Source: Halohasta litchfieldiae
Lineage (GTDB): Archaea; Halobacteriota; Halobacteria; Halobacteriales; Haloferacaceae
Reading direction: 5' to 3'
DNA length: 64,000 nucleotides
Assembly (NCBI RefSeq): GCF_002788215.1
Contig: NZ_CP024845.1
Span: 2,108,001-2,172,000 of the forward strand
The notes below the pieces were generated by a model. That model did not search any database. It was not told the DNA's origin and saw nothing but the letters and a program-made list of their open reading frames with translations. Positions 41,297 through 50,589 of the stretch are shown here, piece by piece (the first letter of the stretch is position 1; every line of letters begins with the position of its first letter). A program made the position numbers and the translations under genes.

Positions 41297-42739
41297 ATGA
41301 TCAGTTCCGACCGTATGGCGGCCGTCGACGTCAACGCCGCCGCCCTCGGTATCCCCCGAAAACAGTTGATGGAGTCCAGCGGCAACGCCGTCGCACGCGT
41401 CGTTCGCTCCGAAGCCGACCCCGGAAGTCGAATCGTCCTCGTCTGTGGCCGCGGCAACAACGGCGGCGACGCCTTCGTCACCGCTCGATTCCTCAGCGAA
41501 TATGATATCGAAACCGCCCTCTTGGGTCGACCTGATGCCATCGGTACCCAGATCGCCCGCGAAAACTGGGACGCTCTGCAGGCTGCCGATCTGTCGACGA
41601 CGACCATTACCGACACCAGCTATCTCGATGGGTTGGATCTCGAAGCCGCCGACTGCATCGTCGACGCGATGCTTGGAACGGGCGTCACTGGCGCGCTCCG
41701 CGAACCCGAAGCGAGTGCTGCCCGCGCGATCAACGCCACCGATACGCCAGTTGTTTCGGTCGACGTTCCATCTGGGGTCGACGCCGACACCGGGGCCGCT
41801 GATGGTGTCGCCGTTGAGGCCGACCACGTCGTCACCTTTCACGACACCAAACGCGGTCTCGAATCGCTCGATACGCAGCTCACGGTCGCCGACATCGGGA
41901 TTCCCGAAGCCGCCGAACTGTTCGTCGGCCCTGGCGACGTTCGGGGCCGCAAGCGGGCCGCCGAGAGCCACAAGGGCGACCACGGCGAACTCCTCGTTAT
42001 CGGCGGTGGTCCCTACACCGGCGCACCTGCACTGGCTGCACAGGCCGCGCTCCGGGCGGGTGCTGATCTCGTCCATGTGAGCTGTCCGGAAACGGTTGCC
42101 GAGGAGATTCAGGGGTACAGCGAGAACCTGATCGTCCACCCCTTCGACGGCCAGCGACTGACTCCCGAGGCAGTCGACGCGATCCTTGACCTCGCAGGCG
42201 AGATGGATGCCGTGATCTGTGGCCCCGGGCTTGGGAGCCACGAGGAGACGCTCGCGGCCGTCGAGTCGTTTCTCGAATCGTTTTCCGGTCGCGGGGTTAT
42301 CGATGCCGACGCGTTGTCAGTTGTGCCCGAGGTCGACACCGATGCGAGCTTGATCTGTACTCCTCATCAGGGTGAACTCGTCAAAATGGGCGGCGAGACC
42401 GACGACGACTGGGAGCGACGGGCCGAGTTGGTCACCGAGTTCGCCACCGAAATCGGTCAGACGCTGCTGGTCAAAGGTGCCTACGACATCATCGCCGACA
42501 GCGAGGAGACGCGCGTGAGCCGGACCGGCAACCCCGGGATGACCGTCGGCGGCACCGGCGACGTGTTGGCGGGCGTCGTCGGCTCGCTGTTCACCAATCG
42601 TGAGCCACGGACTTCGGCTGCCGTCGGTGCGTATCTAAACGGTCGGGCCGGTGATCTGGCCTTCGAGGACGCGGCGTACGGCCTCGTAGCGACGGACCTA
42701 ATCGACTGGCTCCCCGAGCCGTTCACAACCGATGAGTGA
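41297..42739 (+). CDS. nnr: Bifunctional NAD(P)H-hydrate repair enzyme (epimerase and ADP-dependent dehydratase)
   Basis: A 480-residue fusion. The N-terminal half (about 1-215) is the YjeF-N epimerase with VCGRGNNGGDAFVTARFL and VDVPSGVDADTGA. The C-terminal half is the ribokinase-like dehydratase with GGPYTGAPALAAQAALRAGADLV and GNPGMTVGGTGDVLAG. It repairs hydrated NADH and NADPH. It overlaps moaC by eight bases, so the two are co-transcribed. The match of both halves is strong. Confidence 0.95.
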   Translation: MISSDRMAAVDVNAAALGIPRKQLMESSGNAVARVVRSEADPGSRIVLVCGRGNNGGDAFVTARFLSEYDIETALLGRPDAIGTQIARENWDALQAADLSTTTITDTSYLDGLDLEAADCIVDAMLGTGVTGALREPEASAARAINATDTPVVSVDVPSGVDADTGAADGVAVEADHVVTFHDTKRGLESLDTQLTVADIGIPEAAELFVGPGDVRGRKRAAESHKGDHGELLVIGGGPYTGAPALAAQAALRAGADLVHVSCPETVAEEIQGYSENLIVHPFDGQRLTPEAVDAILDLAGEMDAVICGPGLGSHEETLAAVESFLESFSGRGVIDADALSVVPEVDTDASLICTPHQGELVKMGGETDDDWERRAELVTEFATEIGQTLLVKGAYDIIADSEETRVSRTGNPGMTVGGTGDVLAGVVGSLFTNREPRTSAAVGAYLNGRAGDLAFEDAAYGLVATDLIDWLPEPFTTDE

Positions 42740-43226
42740 GGACTCTGAAGCAGCCGAGGAGCTAACGCATACCGACGATGAGGGATCGGTCCAGATGGTC
42801 GACGTCGGCAGCAAACCCGACACCAACCGCCGGGCGGTCGCCACCGGGACGATCAATCTGTCGGCCTCTACAGTCGAGGCCATCAAAGCCGACGAACTCG
42901 GCAAAGGCGACGTCCTTGCGACCGCACGGATCGGTGCGATTCAGGCGGTCAAACACACGTGGGAGACGATTCCGATGTGTCACCAAATTCCGATCACGAA
43001 CGTTGAGACCGAGTTTACGGTTGAGGCAGATCGGATCGAGCTCACAGTTACAGTCGAGACGACCGGCAAAACCGGCTGTGAGATGGAGGCGCTTGAAGGT
43101 GTGACGACGGGGCTCAACGTCGTCTGGGATATGTGCAAAGCCGCCGAGAAAGATAGCAATGGGCAGTATCCCTCGACTGCGATTGCGGACGTTCACGTGG
43201 TCGACAAACAGAAACGGCAGATCTGA
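42732..43226 (+). CDS. moaC: Cyclic pyranopterin monophosphate synthase MoaC
   Basis: A 164-residue molybdenum cofactor enzyme that converts the MoaA product into cPMP. The blocks are MVDVGSKPDTNRRAVATG, the HTWETIPMCHQIPITN motif and EALEGVTTGLNVVWDMCKA with the catalytic C-terminal VDKQKRQI. Starts inside the NAD(P)HX repair gene. The acidic N-terminus is a halophilic extension. Confidence 0.95.
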   Translation: MSEDSEAAEELTHTDDEGSVQMVDVGSKPDTNRRAVATGTINLSASTVEAIKADELGKGDVLATARIGAIQAVKHTWETIPMCHQIPITNVETEFTVEADRIELTVTVETTGKTGCEMEALEGVTTGLNVVWDMCKAAEKDSNGQYPSTAIADVHVVDKQKRQI

Positions 43227-43432
43227 GCCGTCTTGGATCACTCCTGTCGATGTGACCGAACCGGTTGCCACTGACTGTTCGGTATTCGGCTGTTAACGCT
43301 GGTAGGCTATTACTAATCATTACCGTCTGGGCTGCGCCTGTTGGCACAGGATTATTTTACAATCTCAGAATATGAAGAAAACTATTCACAACCAGCGAAC
43401 CACGGTACGGACTGCGGAGAAGGTGTTATCAA

Positions 43433-44599
43433 ATGTCAATGCAAGCTGTGGTCTACCAAGGACCACACGATGTAGCCATCGAAGCGGTCGACGAACCACA
43501 AATCGAACACGAAAACGATGTTGTGATCGACATCACGACGAGCTGTATCTGTGGGTCGGATCTCCACATGTACGAAGGTCGAACCTCCGCCGAGGAGGGA
43601 ATCGTCTTCGGGCACGAAAACATGGGTGTCGTGACCGAGGTCGGCGATGCGGTCAGCACACTCGAAGAGGGCGACCGGATCGTCGCTCCGTTCAACGTCG
43701 CCTGTGGCTTCTGTAAGAACTGTGAAAACGGCAAGACGGGCTTCTGTACCAACGTCAACCCCGGCTTTGCGGGGGGTGCCTATGGCTACGTGGCCATGGG
43801 ACCGTATAAGGGCGGACAGGCCGAGAAACTCCGTGTTCCGTACGCCGACTTCAACGCACTCAAACTGCCGAAGGGCGACGAACACGAGGACTCGTTTTCG
43901 CTGTTGGCGGACATCTTCCCGACGGGCTGGCACGGTACCCGGCTTGCGAACCTCGAACCCGGCGACTCGGTAGCTGTCTTCGGCGGCGGACCGGTCGGCC
44001 TCATGGCCGCCTACAGCGCCGACCTGCAGGGGGCAAGCGAGATCTACGTCGTCGACCGTGTCCCCTCGCGGCTCGAACTCGCCGAGGATCACTGTAACGC
44101 GACAGCGATCAACTTCGAAGAGGGCGACCCCGTCGAACAGATCATCGACGAACACGGCGATATGGTCGACAAAGGTGTCGACGCCGTCGGTTACCAGGCC
44201 ATCGATCCCGAGACCGACCCCTCGGACGACGCCTACGACCCGGCCCGCGAGAACCCGGCGGTCGTTCTCAACCAGTTGATTCAGGTGGTTCGACCGACTG
44301 GACAGCTCGGTATTCCCGGCCTCTATGTGCCGTCTGACCCCGGTGCGCCCGACGAGATGGCCGCACAGGGTCGACTCGGCATCGACTTCGGGAAACTGTT
44401 CGAGAAAGGCATCAAACTGGGGACCGGCCAGTGTAACGTCAAAGCCTACAACCGTGAGCTTCGAGATATGATCATCTCAGGCAAAGCCGACCCAAGCTGG
44501 GTCGTCTCCCACCGCGTTGGACTGGACGAAGCGCCCGATATGTACGAAGCCTTCGACAACCGCGAAGAGGGTGTGACGAAAGTCCTGCTCGAACCATAA
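43433..44599 (+). CDS. Zinc alcohol dehydrogenase, glutathione-independent formaldehyde dehydrogenase type
   Basis: A 388-residue zinc MDR dehydrogenase. Catalytic zinc ligands are in CICGSDLHMYEG and the GHE motif of FGHENMGVV. The structural zinc loop is CGFCKNCENGKTGFC. The nucleotide-binding motif is VAVFGGGPVGLMAAYSAD. The long insert with PETDPSDDAYDPARENPA and the end with IIS...ADPSWVVSH match formaldehyde dehydrogenases that work without glutathione. It would detoxify formaldehyde or oxidise short alcohols. Ends in a T-rich terminator-like region. Confidence 0.9.
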   Translation: MSMQAVVYQGPHDVAIEAVDEPQIEHENDVVIDITTSCICGSDLHMYEGRTSAEEGIVFGHENMGVVTEVGDAVSTLEEGDRIVAPFNVACGFCKNCENGKTGFCTNVNPGFAGGAYGYVAMGPYKGGQAEKLRVPYADFNALKLPKGDEHEDSFSLLADIFPTGWHGTRLANLEPGDSVAVFGGGPVGLMAAYSADLQGASEIYVVDRVPSRLELAEDHCNATAINFEEGDPVEQIIDEHGDMVDKGVDAVGYQAIDPETDPSDDAYDPARENPAVVLNQLIQVVRPTGQLGIPGLYVPSDPGAPDEMAAQGRLGIDFGKLFEKGIKLGTGQCNVKAYNRELRDMIISGKADPSWVVSHRVGLDEAPDMYEAFDNREEGVTKVLLEP

Positions 44600-44632
44600 G
44601 CGGTCGACCTGCTTTCCTTCGCCCAAATGTTC

Positions 44633-44639
44633 TTTTTTT
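44633..44639 (+). terminator. T-rich transcription terminator
   Basis: A run of seven T (44633-44639) 33 bases after the dehydrogenase stop. Oligo-T runs end transcription in archaea. The converging minus-strand gene stops at 44643. Confidence 0.55.
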
Positions 44640-44642
44640 ATA

Positions 44643-44786
44643 CTACCGCCGGAGCCAGAGTGTGGGGTGTTTGCCCCGGAGATGTTGCTGGTAGGCTTTG
44701 ACTAACGCAGGATAGGAATCCTTGACGACGTACCACTCACAGCGTTCGCAGTTGCCAGTCAGCATTTCGTCACCTGTGTCGACCAT
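44643..44786 (-). CDS. Small zinc-finger-like protein
   Basis: A 47-residue protein with CERCEWYVV and a later HLRGKH, giving a CxxC...HxxxxH zinc-binding pattern. The start MVDTGDEML at 44786 is chosen; the frame is open upstream to 44861 but that part lacks the family look. Such tiny zinc proteins are common in haloarchaea, and some affect gene regulation. Function not known for this one. Confidence 0.6.
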   Translation of the reverse strand: MVDTGDEMLTGNCERCEWYVVKDSYPALVKAYQQHLRGKHPTLWLRR

Positions 44787-44967
44787 AGGTGCTTCCTGAG
44801 CGATAGCTGCTGTTCGATTCGCACCGTGTGCCCGGTTACCATCATCGATTCTTCCCGCCACATCGGATGAATGTACCGGTTGTTTTCATTACGATGACTA
44901 GATGAGGTTTGGCCTGCTGGCCGCGGCCGCGAAACAATCAATAGCGGTACCGTGCTACGTCGACACA

Positions 44968-45126
44968 ATGTGTAAGTACTGTAACTACGCCATGACCGAC
45001 GGCTGGACGGAGCTGTTGGAGCACGATGACGTCTATCAGACCGCAATGGCAGACCTCCGGGGCGACCGCTCGAACTACGGCTTCAGCGAGGAGTTCGACG
45101 AACTCCGGGAAGATCTCGCTGTCTGA
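44968..45126 (+). CDS. Small CxxC protein
   Basis: A 52-residue acidic protein starting MCKYCNYAMTDGW, with one CxxC motif that could bind zinc in a dimer. The helical rest (SEEFDELREDLAV) is typical of small haloarchaeal hypotheticals. The start is the ATG at 44968. It is convergent with the CobW gene. Confidence 0.6.
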   Translation: MCKYCNYAMTDGWTELLEHDDVYQTAMADLRGDRSNYGFSEEFDELREDLAV

Positions 45127-45143
45127 CTGCGTCGACCAGCCAG

Positions 45144-46340
45144 TTACTCACGCAGCTCCGCCTTGTCGTCCGGATCGATCCGGAGCGGAAACAGCGAGTC
45201 GACATCCTGATCGACAGTTGTCTGGCTGTCGACAGTCGACTCCCGGTCGACGAGACACTCATCGAGGCGGTCGGTGATTTCGTCCGCATCGAACTCGGTT
45301 CCGATAAACACGAGTTCCGTTTGGCGGGTATCCTCGGCGTCCCACTCACCGATGGGCCCTGCCTGAATAGATCGACCGGCCCGGCTCATCCCGATGACGT
45401 TCTCAGTGCCTGCGAGATTGCAGAGCCCCTTGGCGCGGATGATGCCGTCGTCCCGCTCGTAGAGCGTCGCGGCGAACTGCGCCGGATCGAACGGTCGCTC
45501 GCGGGTGTAGACGAACGATTCAACGCCGTGGGTGTCGGCTGCGCTCTGCTCGTCGTGAGTGTGGCTATGGCTGTGGGTTGCGGCCGCACTGTCGCCGCCC
45601 TCGCGCTGTTTGTGCTCCCGGAGTTCCTGTTTCCACCCCGCAGATCGGCGGGCCTCCTCGAAATCAAATCGACCGGTGTCGATCACCAGCGAGGGGTCGA
45701 CCTCGGAATACTCGGTCCGCCGGATCGTCGCCCGCGGATTGAGTTCACTGACGACGTCGACGATTCTGTCAAGTTCGTCGTCGGGCACCATATCGCATTT
45801 GTTGAGCAGGAGGACGTCACAGAACTCGACGGACTGGACGAGGACATCGGCAAGCGGTCGGTCGGGGTCCGGTTCGTCGGCACCAGCAGGCAGCGATGTA
45901 CCTGCGTCAAACTCCTTCCAGAAGCCGTGGGCGTCACACACCGTCACCATCATATCGAGTCGGAACGCCGCGGTCGGATCAGGACCGTCCTCCCGTGGCT
46001 GGGTGAGCGTCCGGGCAATCGGCGTCGGCTCGGAGATCCCTGAGGCTTCGATGACGAGGGCATCAACATCGCGGTTCTCGGTGAGATCGACCATTTGCGC
46101 GACCAGATCTCCCTGTAGTCGACAACAGATACAGCCATTCGAAAGCTCAACGAGTCCCGTATCGGGATTCTCTCGCTCGATCAGGTCGGCGTCGACGTTG
46201 ACCTCGCCCATGTCGTTGACGATGACTGCAAGCTCGTTCCCTCGGTTATTTTTGAGTAGGTGATTGACAAGCGTCGTCTTTCCCGCACCCAGAACACCAC
46301 TGAGAACGGTCACTGGTGGTTTGTCATCCGTGGAGGTCAT
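45144..46340 (-). CDS. CobW/COG0523-family GTP-binding metallochaperone
   Basis: A 398-residue G3E GTPase. G1 is GVLGAGKTTLVNHLL near residue 14, the metal-binding CxCC motif is GCICCRL, the switch EASGISEP and the LNKCDMV G4 motif follow. A His-rich loop (THSHSHTHDEQS) can hold zinc or another metal. The C-terminal CobW_C domain has VYTRERPFDPAQF. It probably delivers metal under limitation; which metal is unknown. The His loop suggests zinc. Confidence 0.9.
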   Translation of the reverse strand: MTSTDDKPPVTVLSGVLGAGKTTLVNHLLKNNRGNELAVIVNDMGEVNVDADLIERENPDTGLVELSNGCICCRLQGDLVAQMVDLTENRDVDALVIEASGISEPTPIARTLTQPREDGPDPTAAFRLDMMVTVCDAHGFWKEFDAGTSLPAGADEPDPDRPLADVLVQSVEFCDVLLLNKCDMVPDDELDRIVDVVSELNPRATIRRTEYSEVDPSLVIDTGRFDFEEARRSAGWKQELREHKQREGGDSAAATHSHSHTHDEQSAADTHGVESFVYTRERPFDPAQFAATLYERDDGIIRAKGLCNLAGTENVIGMSRAGRSIQAGPIGEWDAEDTRQTELVFIGTEFDADEITDRLDECLVDRESTVDSQTTVDQDVDSLFPLRIDPDDKAELRE

Positions 46341-46430
46341 ACGTCGACTCGCCGAGCAGGCCGCAAAAAGCTACAGAGCCGTCGAATTCGGTGACTGTCA
46401 CAAACCCGGTATCCACCCGAGAGACCGATC

Positions 46431-47726
46431 TCAGGTCGACTCGACCGGACTGAGCGCGGCGGCCTTCGCTCGGGCCTGCTCGATGATCGAGGGGCGAGCA
46501 TCGAACTCAAGCAGGACTTGATCGGCCTCGTAGGATTCGGTCTCCACGTGGGCGTGGTCGTGAACCCACGACACGAGGCTCATCGTCTCATCTGTGATCG
46601 GCACCAGCAGGCGTTCGTGTTTCCAGTCGGGCAGTTCGGCCTCGACGCGCCGCCGGAGCGTCTCGATGTTCTTGCCGGTGCGGCCCGAGACCGGAATCGG
46701 GTTCGGCGCGATGCCCGACAAGGCTGACTTTTTCTCGTCGAGTTCCTCGGCGGAGAGCAGGTCGACCTTGTTGAAGACAGTGAGAATCGGGGCTTCGTTG
46801 CGCTCGTGGAGTGTGTCTCGCGAGGTAACGAGCTTTTCGCGCATCTCCTTGACCGGCTCGCTGGCGTCGACCACCAGCAGGACGAGATCGGCTCGGTACA
46901 CGGACTCAAGAGTCGACTGGAAGGATTCGACCAGCCAGTGTGGGAGATTCGAAATAAAGCCGACCGTGTCGGTCAACAGGATCTCTCGGCGGTCCAACTC
47001 GGCGCGGCGCGTTGTCGTGCCGAGTGTCGTAAACAGCATGTCCTGTGATTCAGCGACCGAATCGAGATCCGGGTGTTTGTCGACGTTCTCGTCGACGTCG
47101 AGTTCCGCGGCAAGTTGGCGGAGGAGCGTCGACTTCCCGGCGTTCGTATAGCCCGCCAGCGCGACGAGATCGAACCCCGACTCCCGGCGTTCGTCCCGGC
47201 GTTTGGCCTCTTTGTCGGCGATTGCGTCCAACTCGTCTTTGATGTTGGAGATCTGGGATTTGATGTCGCGTTCGCGGCTCTCGTCGTACTCACCGAGCCC
47301 CATGAAGCCGGGGCGCTCGTCGCGTTTGGCGAGGCTGGCTTTCGCCGCCGCCCGCGGCAGTTCGTACCGGAGTTCGGCGAGTTCGACCTGTAGTTGGGCC
47401 TTCCGAGTGTTGGCCCGCTGGCCGAAGATGTCGAGGATGAGCGTAAAGCGGTCGAGGACGTCGACCTCCGCAGGCAGGGTTTGGCCGATGTTGAACATCT
47501 GGAACGGCCCGACCTCGTTGTCGATAATTACCGTGTCGGCGTCCAGTCGCCTGACGAGTCCGGCGAGTTCCTCGACTTTTCCCTCTCCAAAGCAGTAGGC
47601 GGGGTCCTCTGTGCGTGTCTGTGTGAGTTCGCCGACGACGGTGTAGCCCGCGGCTGCGGCCAGCTCCCGAAGCTCGGAGAGGTCCGGCGTGCCGCTTTCG
47701 ACCCGTTTGGCGACGATTGCTTTCAT
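46431..47726 (-). CDS. hflX: Ribosome-associated GTPase HflX
   Basis: A 431-residue HflX GTPase that can split ribosomes under stress. The N-terminal domain includes DTVIIDNEVGPFQMFNIGQ and a Gly-poor helical linker. The G domain has GYTNAGKSTLLRQLA near residue 190, DTVGFISNLPHWLVESF and FNKVDLLS. The C-terminal small domain ends in an acidic helix region. Transcribed in the same direction as cobW, separated by about 90 bases. Confidence 0.95.
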   Translation of the reverse strand: MKAIVAKRVESGTPDLSELRELAAAAGYTVVGELTQTRTEDPAYCFGEGKVEELAGLVRRLDADTVIIDNEVGPFQMFNIGQTLPAEVDVLDRFTLILDIFGQRANTRKAQLQVELAELRYELPRAAAKASLAKRDERPGFMGLGEYDESRERDIKSQISNIKDELDAIADKEAKRRDERRESGFDLVALAGYTNAGKSTLLRQLAAELDVDENVDKHPDLDSVAESQDMLFTTLGTTTRRAELDRREILLTDTVGFISNLPHWLVESFQSTLESVYRADLVLLVVDASEPVKEMREKLVTSRDTLHERNEAPILTVFNKVDLLSAEELDEKKSALSGIAPNPIPVSGRTGKNIETLRRRVEAELPDWKHERLLVPITDETMSLVSWVHDHAHVETESYEADQVLLEFDARPSIIEQARAKAAALSPVEST

Positions 47727-47850
47727 CGTGGCTCCTCGTTGGTCGACTGCAGTCGTGACGGTCGACTGTGATTACTGTACAGTGTGAACCACTTCCATGA
47801 GTAGGGTTGGCCCGCCACAGTCAAGAATCCCTCGGCGATCCGGCTCACCG

Positions 47851-48576
47851 TTATCGTGTTTTGATGTCGTCTTCGTCCTTGATGATCCGCGTTTCGCCCT
47901 GCCCGCTGGTTTCCTCGTTGACGAGCTCATAAAACTCGTTTTGGAGGCCGGCGGGGAAGGTAACGACGCCGACCCACGAGCCGTCGGCCTGCCACTCCTC
48001 GCGTTCGAGTTCGCCGTACTGGCGGACTTTTGCTTGTGCACTCCCCGCATACTCGGCGGGCAGTTGGGCCGCAATCGTCACCTCGTCGAACCGGATCGGC
48101 AACACCGGTCGGAGATCTTCGAGTGCCTCGTCGACCTGCGCCGAGACCGGCTCCATCGGATCGATCCGGAATCCGGCCTCTTCGAGCGCGCGCTCGATCC
48201 GCTCGGGCGGATGGGGGGCGTCGTCCATCTGTGGGTTGACCGCGTTGCGCGTGATCGTCGTGATGAGCTGTTTGCGCTTCTGTTCTTGCATCTCACGGCG
48301 CTGGTCGGCAGTGATCTGGATCTCCCCGCGTGTGATTACTTCCGGGATGACCTCCATGGGATCGGTGGTTCCGAACACTTCTTCGAGATCGGTCTCGGCC
48401 GGGCGGTCGCCGCGCGAGGCGTTCTCGAAGACGTCCTCGGCGGCGATTACGTCCTCGAGTTCGCCGTCGAACTCCTCGCGTTTGATTGCCAGTGCGGCAT
48501 CCGGGTCGACGAGCACCTCGAAGCGCGCACCGTGGGATTCGAGGCGTGCGGTGACTGCATCCTCAAGCGATATCAT
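47851..48576 (-). CDS. Ribosome assembly factor SBDS
   Basis: A 241-residue SBDS/SDO1-type ribosome maturation protein that removes aIF-6 from the large subunit together with an EF2-like GTPase. The N-terminal domain holds ARFEVLVDPDAALAIK, and the middle and C-terminal domains PEVITRGEIQITADQRREMQ and PVSAQVDEALEDLRPVLPI match the family. The ATG at 48576 gives the usual N-terminus; the longer frame to 48753 does not. The eif6 gene, its functional partner, is at the other end of the window. Confidence 0.95.
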   Translation of the reverse strand: MISLEDAVTARLESHGARFEVLVDPDAALAIKREEFDGELEDVIAAEDVFENASRGDRPAETDLEEVFGTTDPMEVIPEVITRGEIQITADQRREMQEQKRKQLITTITRNAVNPQMDDAPHPPERIERALEEAGFRIDPMEPVSAQVDEALEDLRPVLPIRFDEVTIAAQLPAEYAGSAQAKVRQYGELEREEWQADGSWVGVVTFPAGLQNEFYELVNEETSGQGETRIIKDEDDIKTR

Positions 48577-48737
48577 ACCACAGCGTAGCGCGGCCGGTGG
48601 TAAAAACTCTCCCCGACGATGTGGGTGGTCGGCTTCGATTCTCCCACCCCGAGTGGCGCTACGCGAACAGGGCGAGCGGGCTCCGAAGCGCGGCCGCTCG
48701 GCGTCGAAAACAGTGATTGTCGACCGGTAGGCAGTGC

Positions 48738-48923
48738 CTACGCCGCCAGCCACTCGTCGTGGCAGTCGTCGCTACAGAAATGGTGGTGGACGGCGCGACC
48801 GTCTTCGATTTCGCTGACGACGCGGTGGCTCGTCGACTGGATGATTTTGCTGCTGCACTGCTCACATTCCGGCGCGTTTTCCTCCGTAACATCCTCGCCA
48901 ATATCGGACGTGGGATCGACCAT
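48738..48923 (-). CDS. Small zinc-ribbon-like protein
   Basis: A 61-residue protein with CEQCSSKI and HHFCSDDCHDEW, a CxxC...CxxxC pattern that could form a treble-clef-like zinc site. The N-terminus is acidic. Similar small haloarchaeal proteins are known but not characterised. No operon partner seen. Confidence 0.65.
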   Translation of the reverse strand: MVDPTSDIGEDVTEENAPECEQCSSKIIQSTSHRVVSEIEDGRAVHHHFCSDDCHDEWLAA

Positions 48924-48944
48924 ACTGCAACGAGAACGGTCTCG

Positions 48945-49113
48945 CTATGTTAAGGTGTCTACTCGGAGTGAGCAGACTCCTCCGGAACGCCGACCTACAG
49001 ATCGATTACGTTCGTCCCGTTCGATCAGTGTGTCGACCTCGTCGAGGGCACACGTTGTCGGCCAACGCAGTGTAAGCCGCCGACCGCTCCAGTTGCTCGC
49101 ACTGGGTGATCAT
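48945..49113 (-). pseudogene. Possible frameshifted small gene
   Basis: An ATG-initiated minus-strand frame (MITQCEQLERSAAYTALADN) has coding-like composition but closes early. Shifting by one base after the VC region restores another coding-like run (ALDEVDTLIERDERNRSV) to a stop at 48945-48947. This suggests a decayed gene of about 55 codons. Weak evidence; it is the only coding-like signal in the 258-base gap. Confidence 0.2.
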
Positions 49114-49181
49114 CTGGCCGGCTGTACAGTGGATGACGACAAATAGTTGGTTCCGTGGCAGTTGCTGGCGGTGCTACGCGG

Positions 49182-50450
49182 TTAGTCGTCTGCGGCTTGT
49201 TCGCCGAGATCGCTGATGACATCCTGATCTGTCGGCTGGCGGGCCCTGTACTTCGCGACGAGGCTATCGAGTTCTTCGGGGTCGTCGGCACCCGGAAGCT
49301 GCTCAGTCGCGGTTGTGGACTCTCCCTCGACTCCCAGCACGTCGGCGACGTGGTCGGCCGTCGCCTCGGCCATCATTCGGTAGGTTGTCAGCTTGCCGCC
49401 GACGACGCTGGCGAAGTTCTCGACGCCGTCTTGCTCGTGGTCGAGCAGGAAGAAGCCGCGCGAGATCCCGCGCTCGTTGCCTTTGCCCGAATCCTTGCTT
49501 CCGCGACCTGCTTCGTCGGGCGCGTACAGCGGCCGGACACCCCACCACGTACGATCAATATCGCGGCCTTCGATTGCCGGCATCATGTCTGCACACTCCT
49601 CGAACATCTTTTGAACCTCCCACTGTTCTTCATCGAACTCGTCGGGGTCGTCGACTGCCACGCTTGTGGTGCCCAGCACGACCTGCGTCTGGTGGGGAAT
49701 GATGATGTCGCCGTCGTCGGGGACCCGGCATCGGTTGATGACTGGTTCAAGTCCCTCGTAGTCGACGCTGACCATCACGCCCTTGGTGGGCTGCATCTCG
49801 ACGTCGACGCCAGCGAGTGCGGCACATTCGCCGGCCCACGCGCCGGTCGCGTTGATGACGTAGTCGGCTTCGATGGTCTCGTTGACCTCGCCGCCGATCT
49901 CGACACTCGAAACCGCGCCGTCGCTGACAGTGATCCCCTCGACTGGGGCATGTGTCAGGACGGTCGCACCGTGGTTTTCAGCACTGGCAGCATTGGCCGC
50001 CACGAGCCGCGATGGATAGATTACGCCGTCGGGAACGACCATTGCGCGGACGACGTCCTCGGAGAGTTCGGGGACGCGGTCGCGGGCCTCGTCGCCATCG
50101 ATGACCTCTGCGGGGATGCCGTGTTCCTGACAGCCTTCGAGTTTGGCCTCGAAGTACTCGGGGTCGTCCTCGCTGAGTTGGACGAAGATACCGCCGCTGT
50201 CGCCGATACACTCTCCGGCGATCTCACGGATGATTTGGTTTTCCTCGATACATTCGGCTGCGCCCTCGGGGTCGGACTCGGCGTAGCGTGCGCCACTGTG
50301 GAGCAGGCCGTGGGAGCGGCCAGTGGTGCCACCTGCGAGACCACTCCGCTCTACGAGGGTGACGTCGACGCCACGCATCGCGAGATCGCGTGCGGTTCCG
50401 ACGCCTGTACCGCCACCACCGATGACTAGTACGGTTGTTTGGTGTGTCAT
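49182..50450 (-). CDS. GlpA-like FAD-dependent glycerol-3-phosphate dehydrogenase paralogue
   Basis: A 422-residue FAD oxidoreductase related to GlpA. The FAD motif [19 protein letters not shown] is near the N-terminus; TGRSHGLLHSGARYAESD, GAWAGECAAL and FASVVGGKLTTYRMMAEA are GlpA/GlpD family blocks. It lacks the C-terminal bacterioferritin-associated [2Fe-2S]-like region that the full-length GlpA (54564-56306) carries, so it ends where that protein's extension would begin. It may act alone as a GlpD-like dehydrogenase or have another substrate. The ATG at 50450 is chosen over upstream codons. Confidence 0.85.
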   Translation of the reverse strand: MTHQTTVLVIGGGGTGVGTARDLAMRGVDVTLVERSGLAGGTTGRSHGLLHSGARYAESDPEGAAECIEENQIIREIAGECIGDSGGIFVQLSEDDPEYFEAKLEGCQEHGIPAEVIDGDEARDRVPELSEDVVRAMVVPDGVIYPSRLVAANAASAENHGATVLTHAPVEGITVSDGAVSSVEIGGEVNETIEADYVINATGAWAGECAALAGVDVEMQPTKGVMVSVDYEGLEPVINRCRVPDDGDIIIPHQTQVVLGTTSVAVDDPDEFDEEQWEVQKMFEECADMMPAIEGRDIDRTWWGVRPLYAPDEAGRGSKDSGKGNERGISRGFFLLDHEQDGVENFASVVGGKLTTYRMMAEATADHVADVLGVEGESTTATEQLPGADDPEELDSLVAKYRARQPTDQDVISDLGEQAADD

Positions 50451-50589
50451 GAGTTCACACCCCGGAGTCACGACGCCACCTCCACAGCCGCATCTGTGCA
50501 GGCTGCCGTGTGAAAATCCTGAGGTATGGTACAACTACACACTGAATAACCAAAAACGCACTTGTTTTTTGAACGATTGTTTTACGAGA

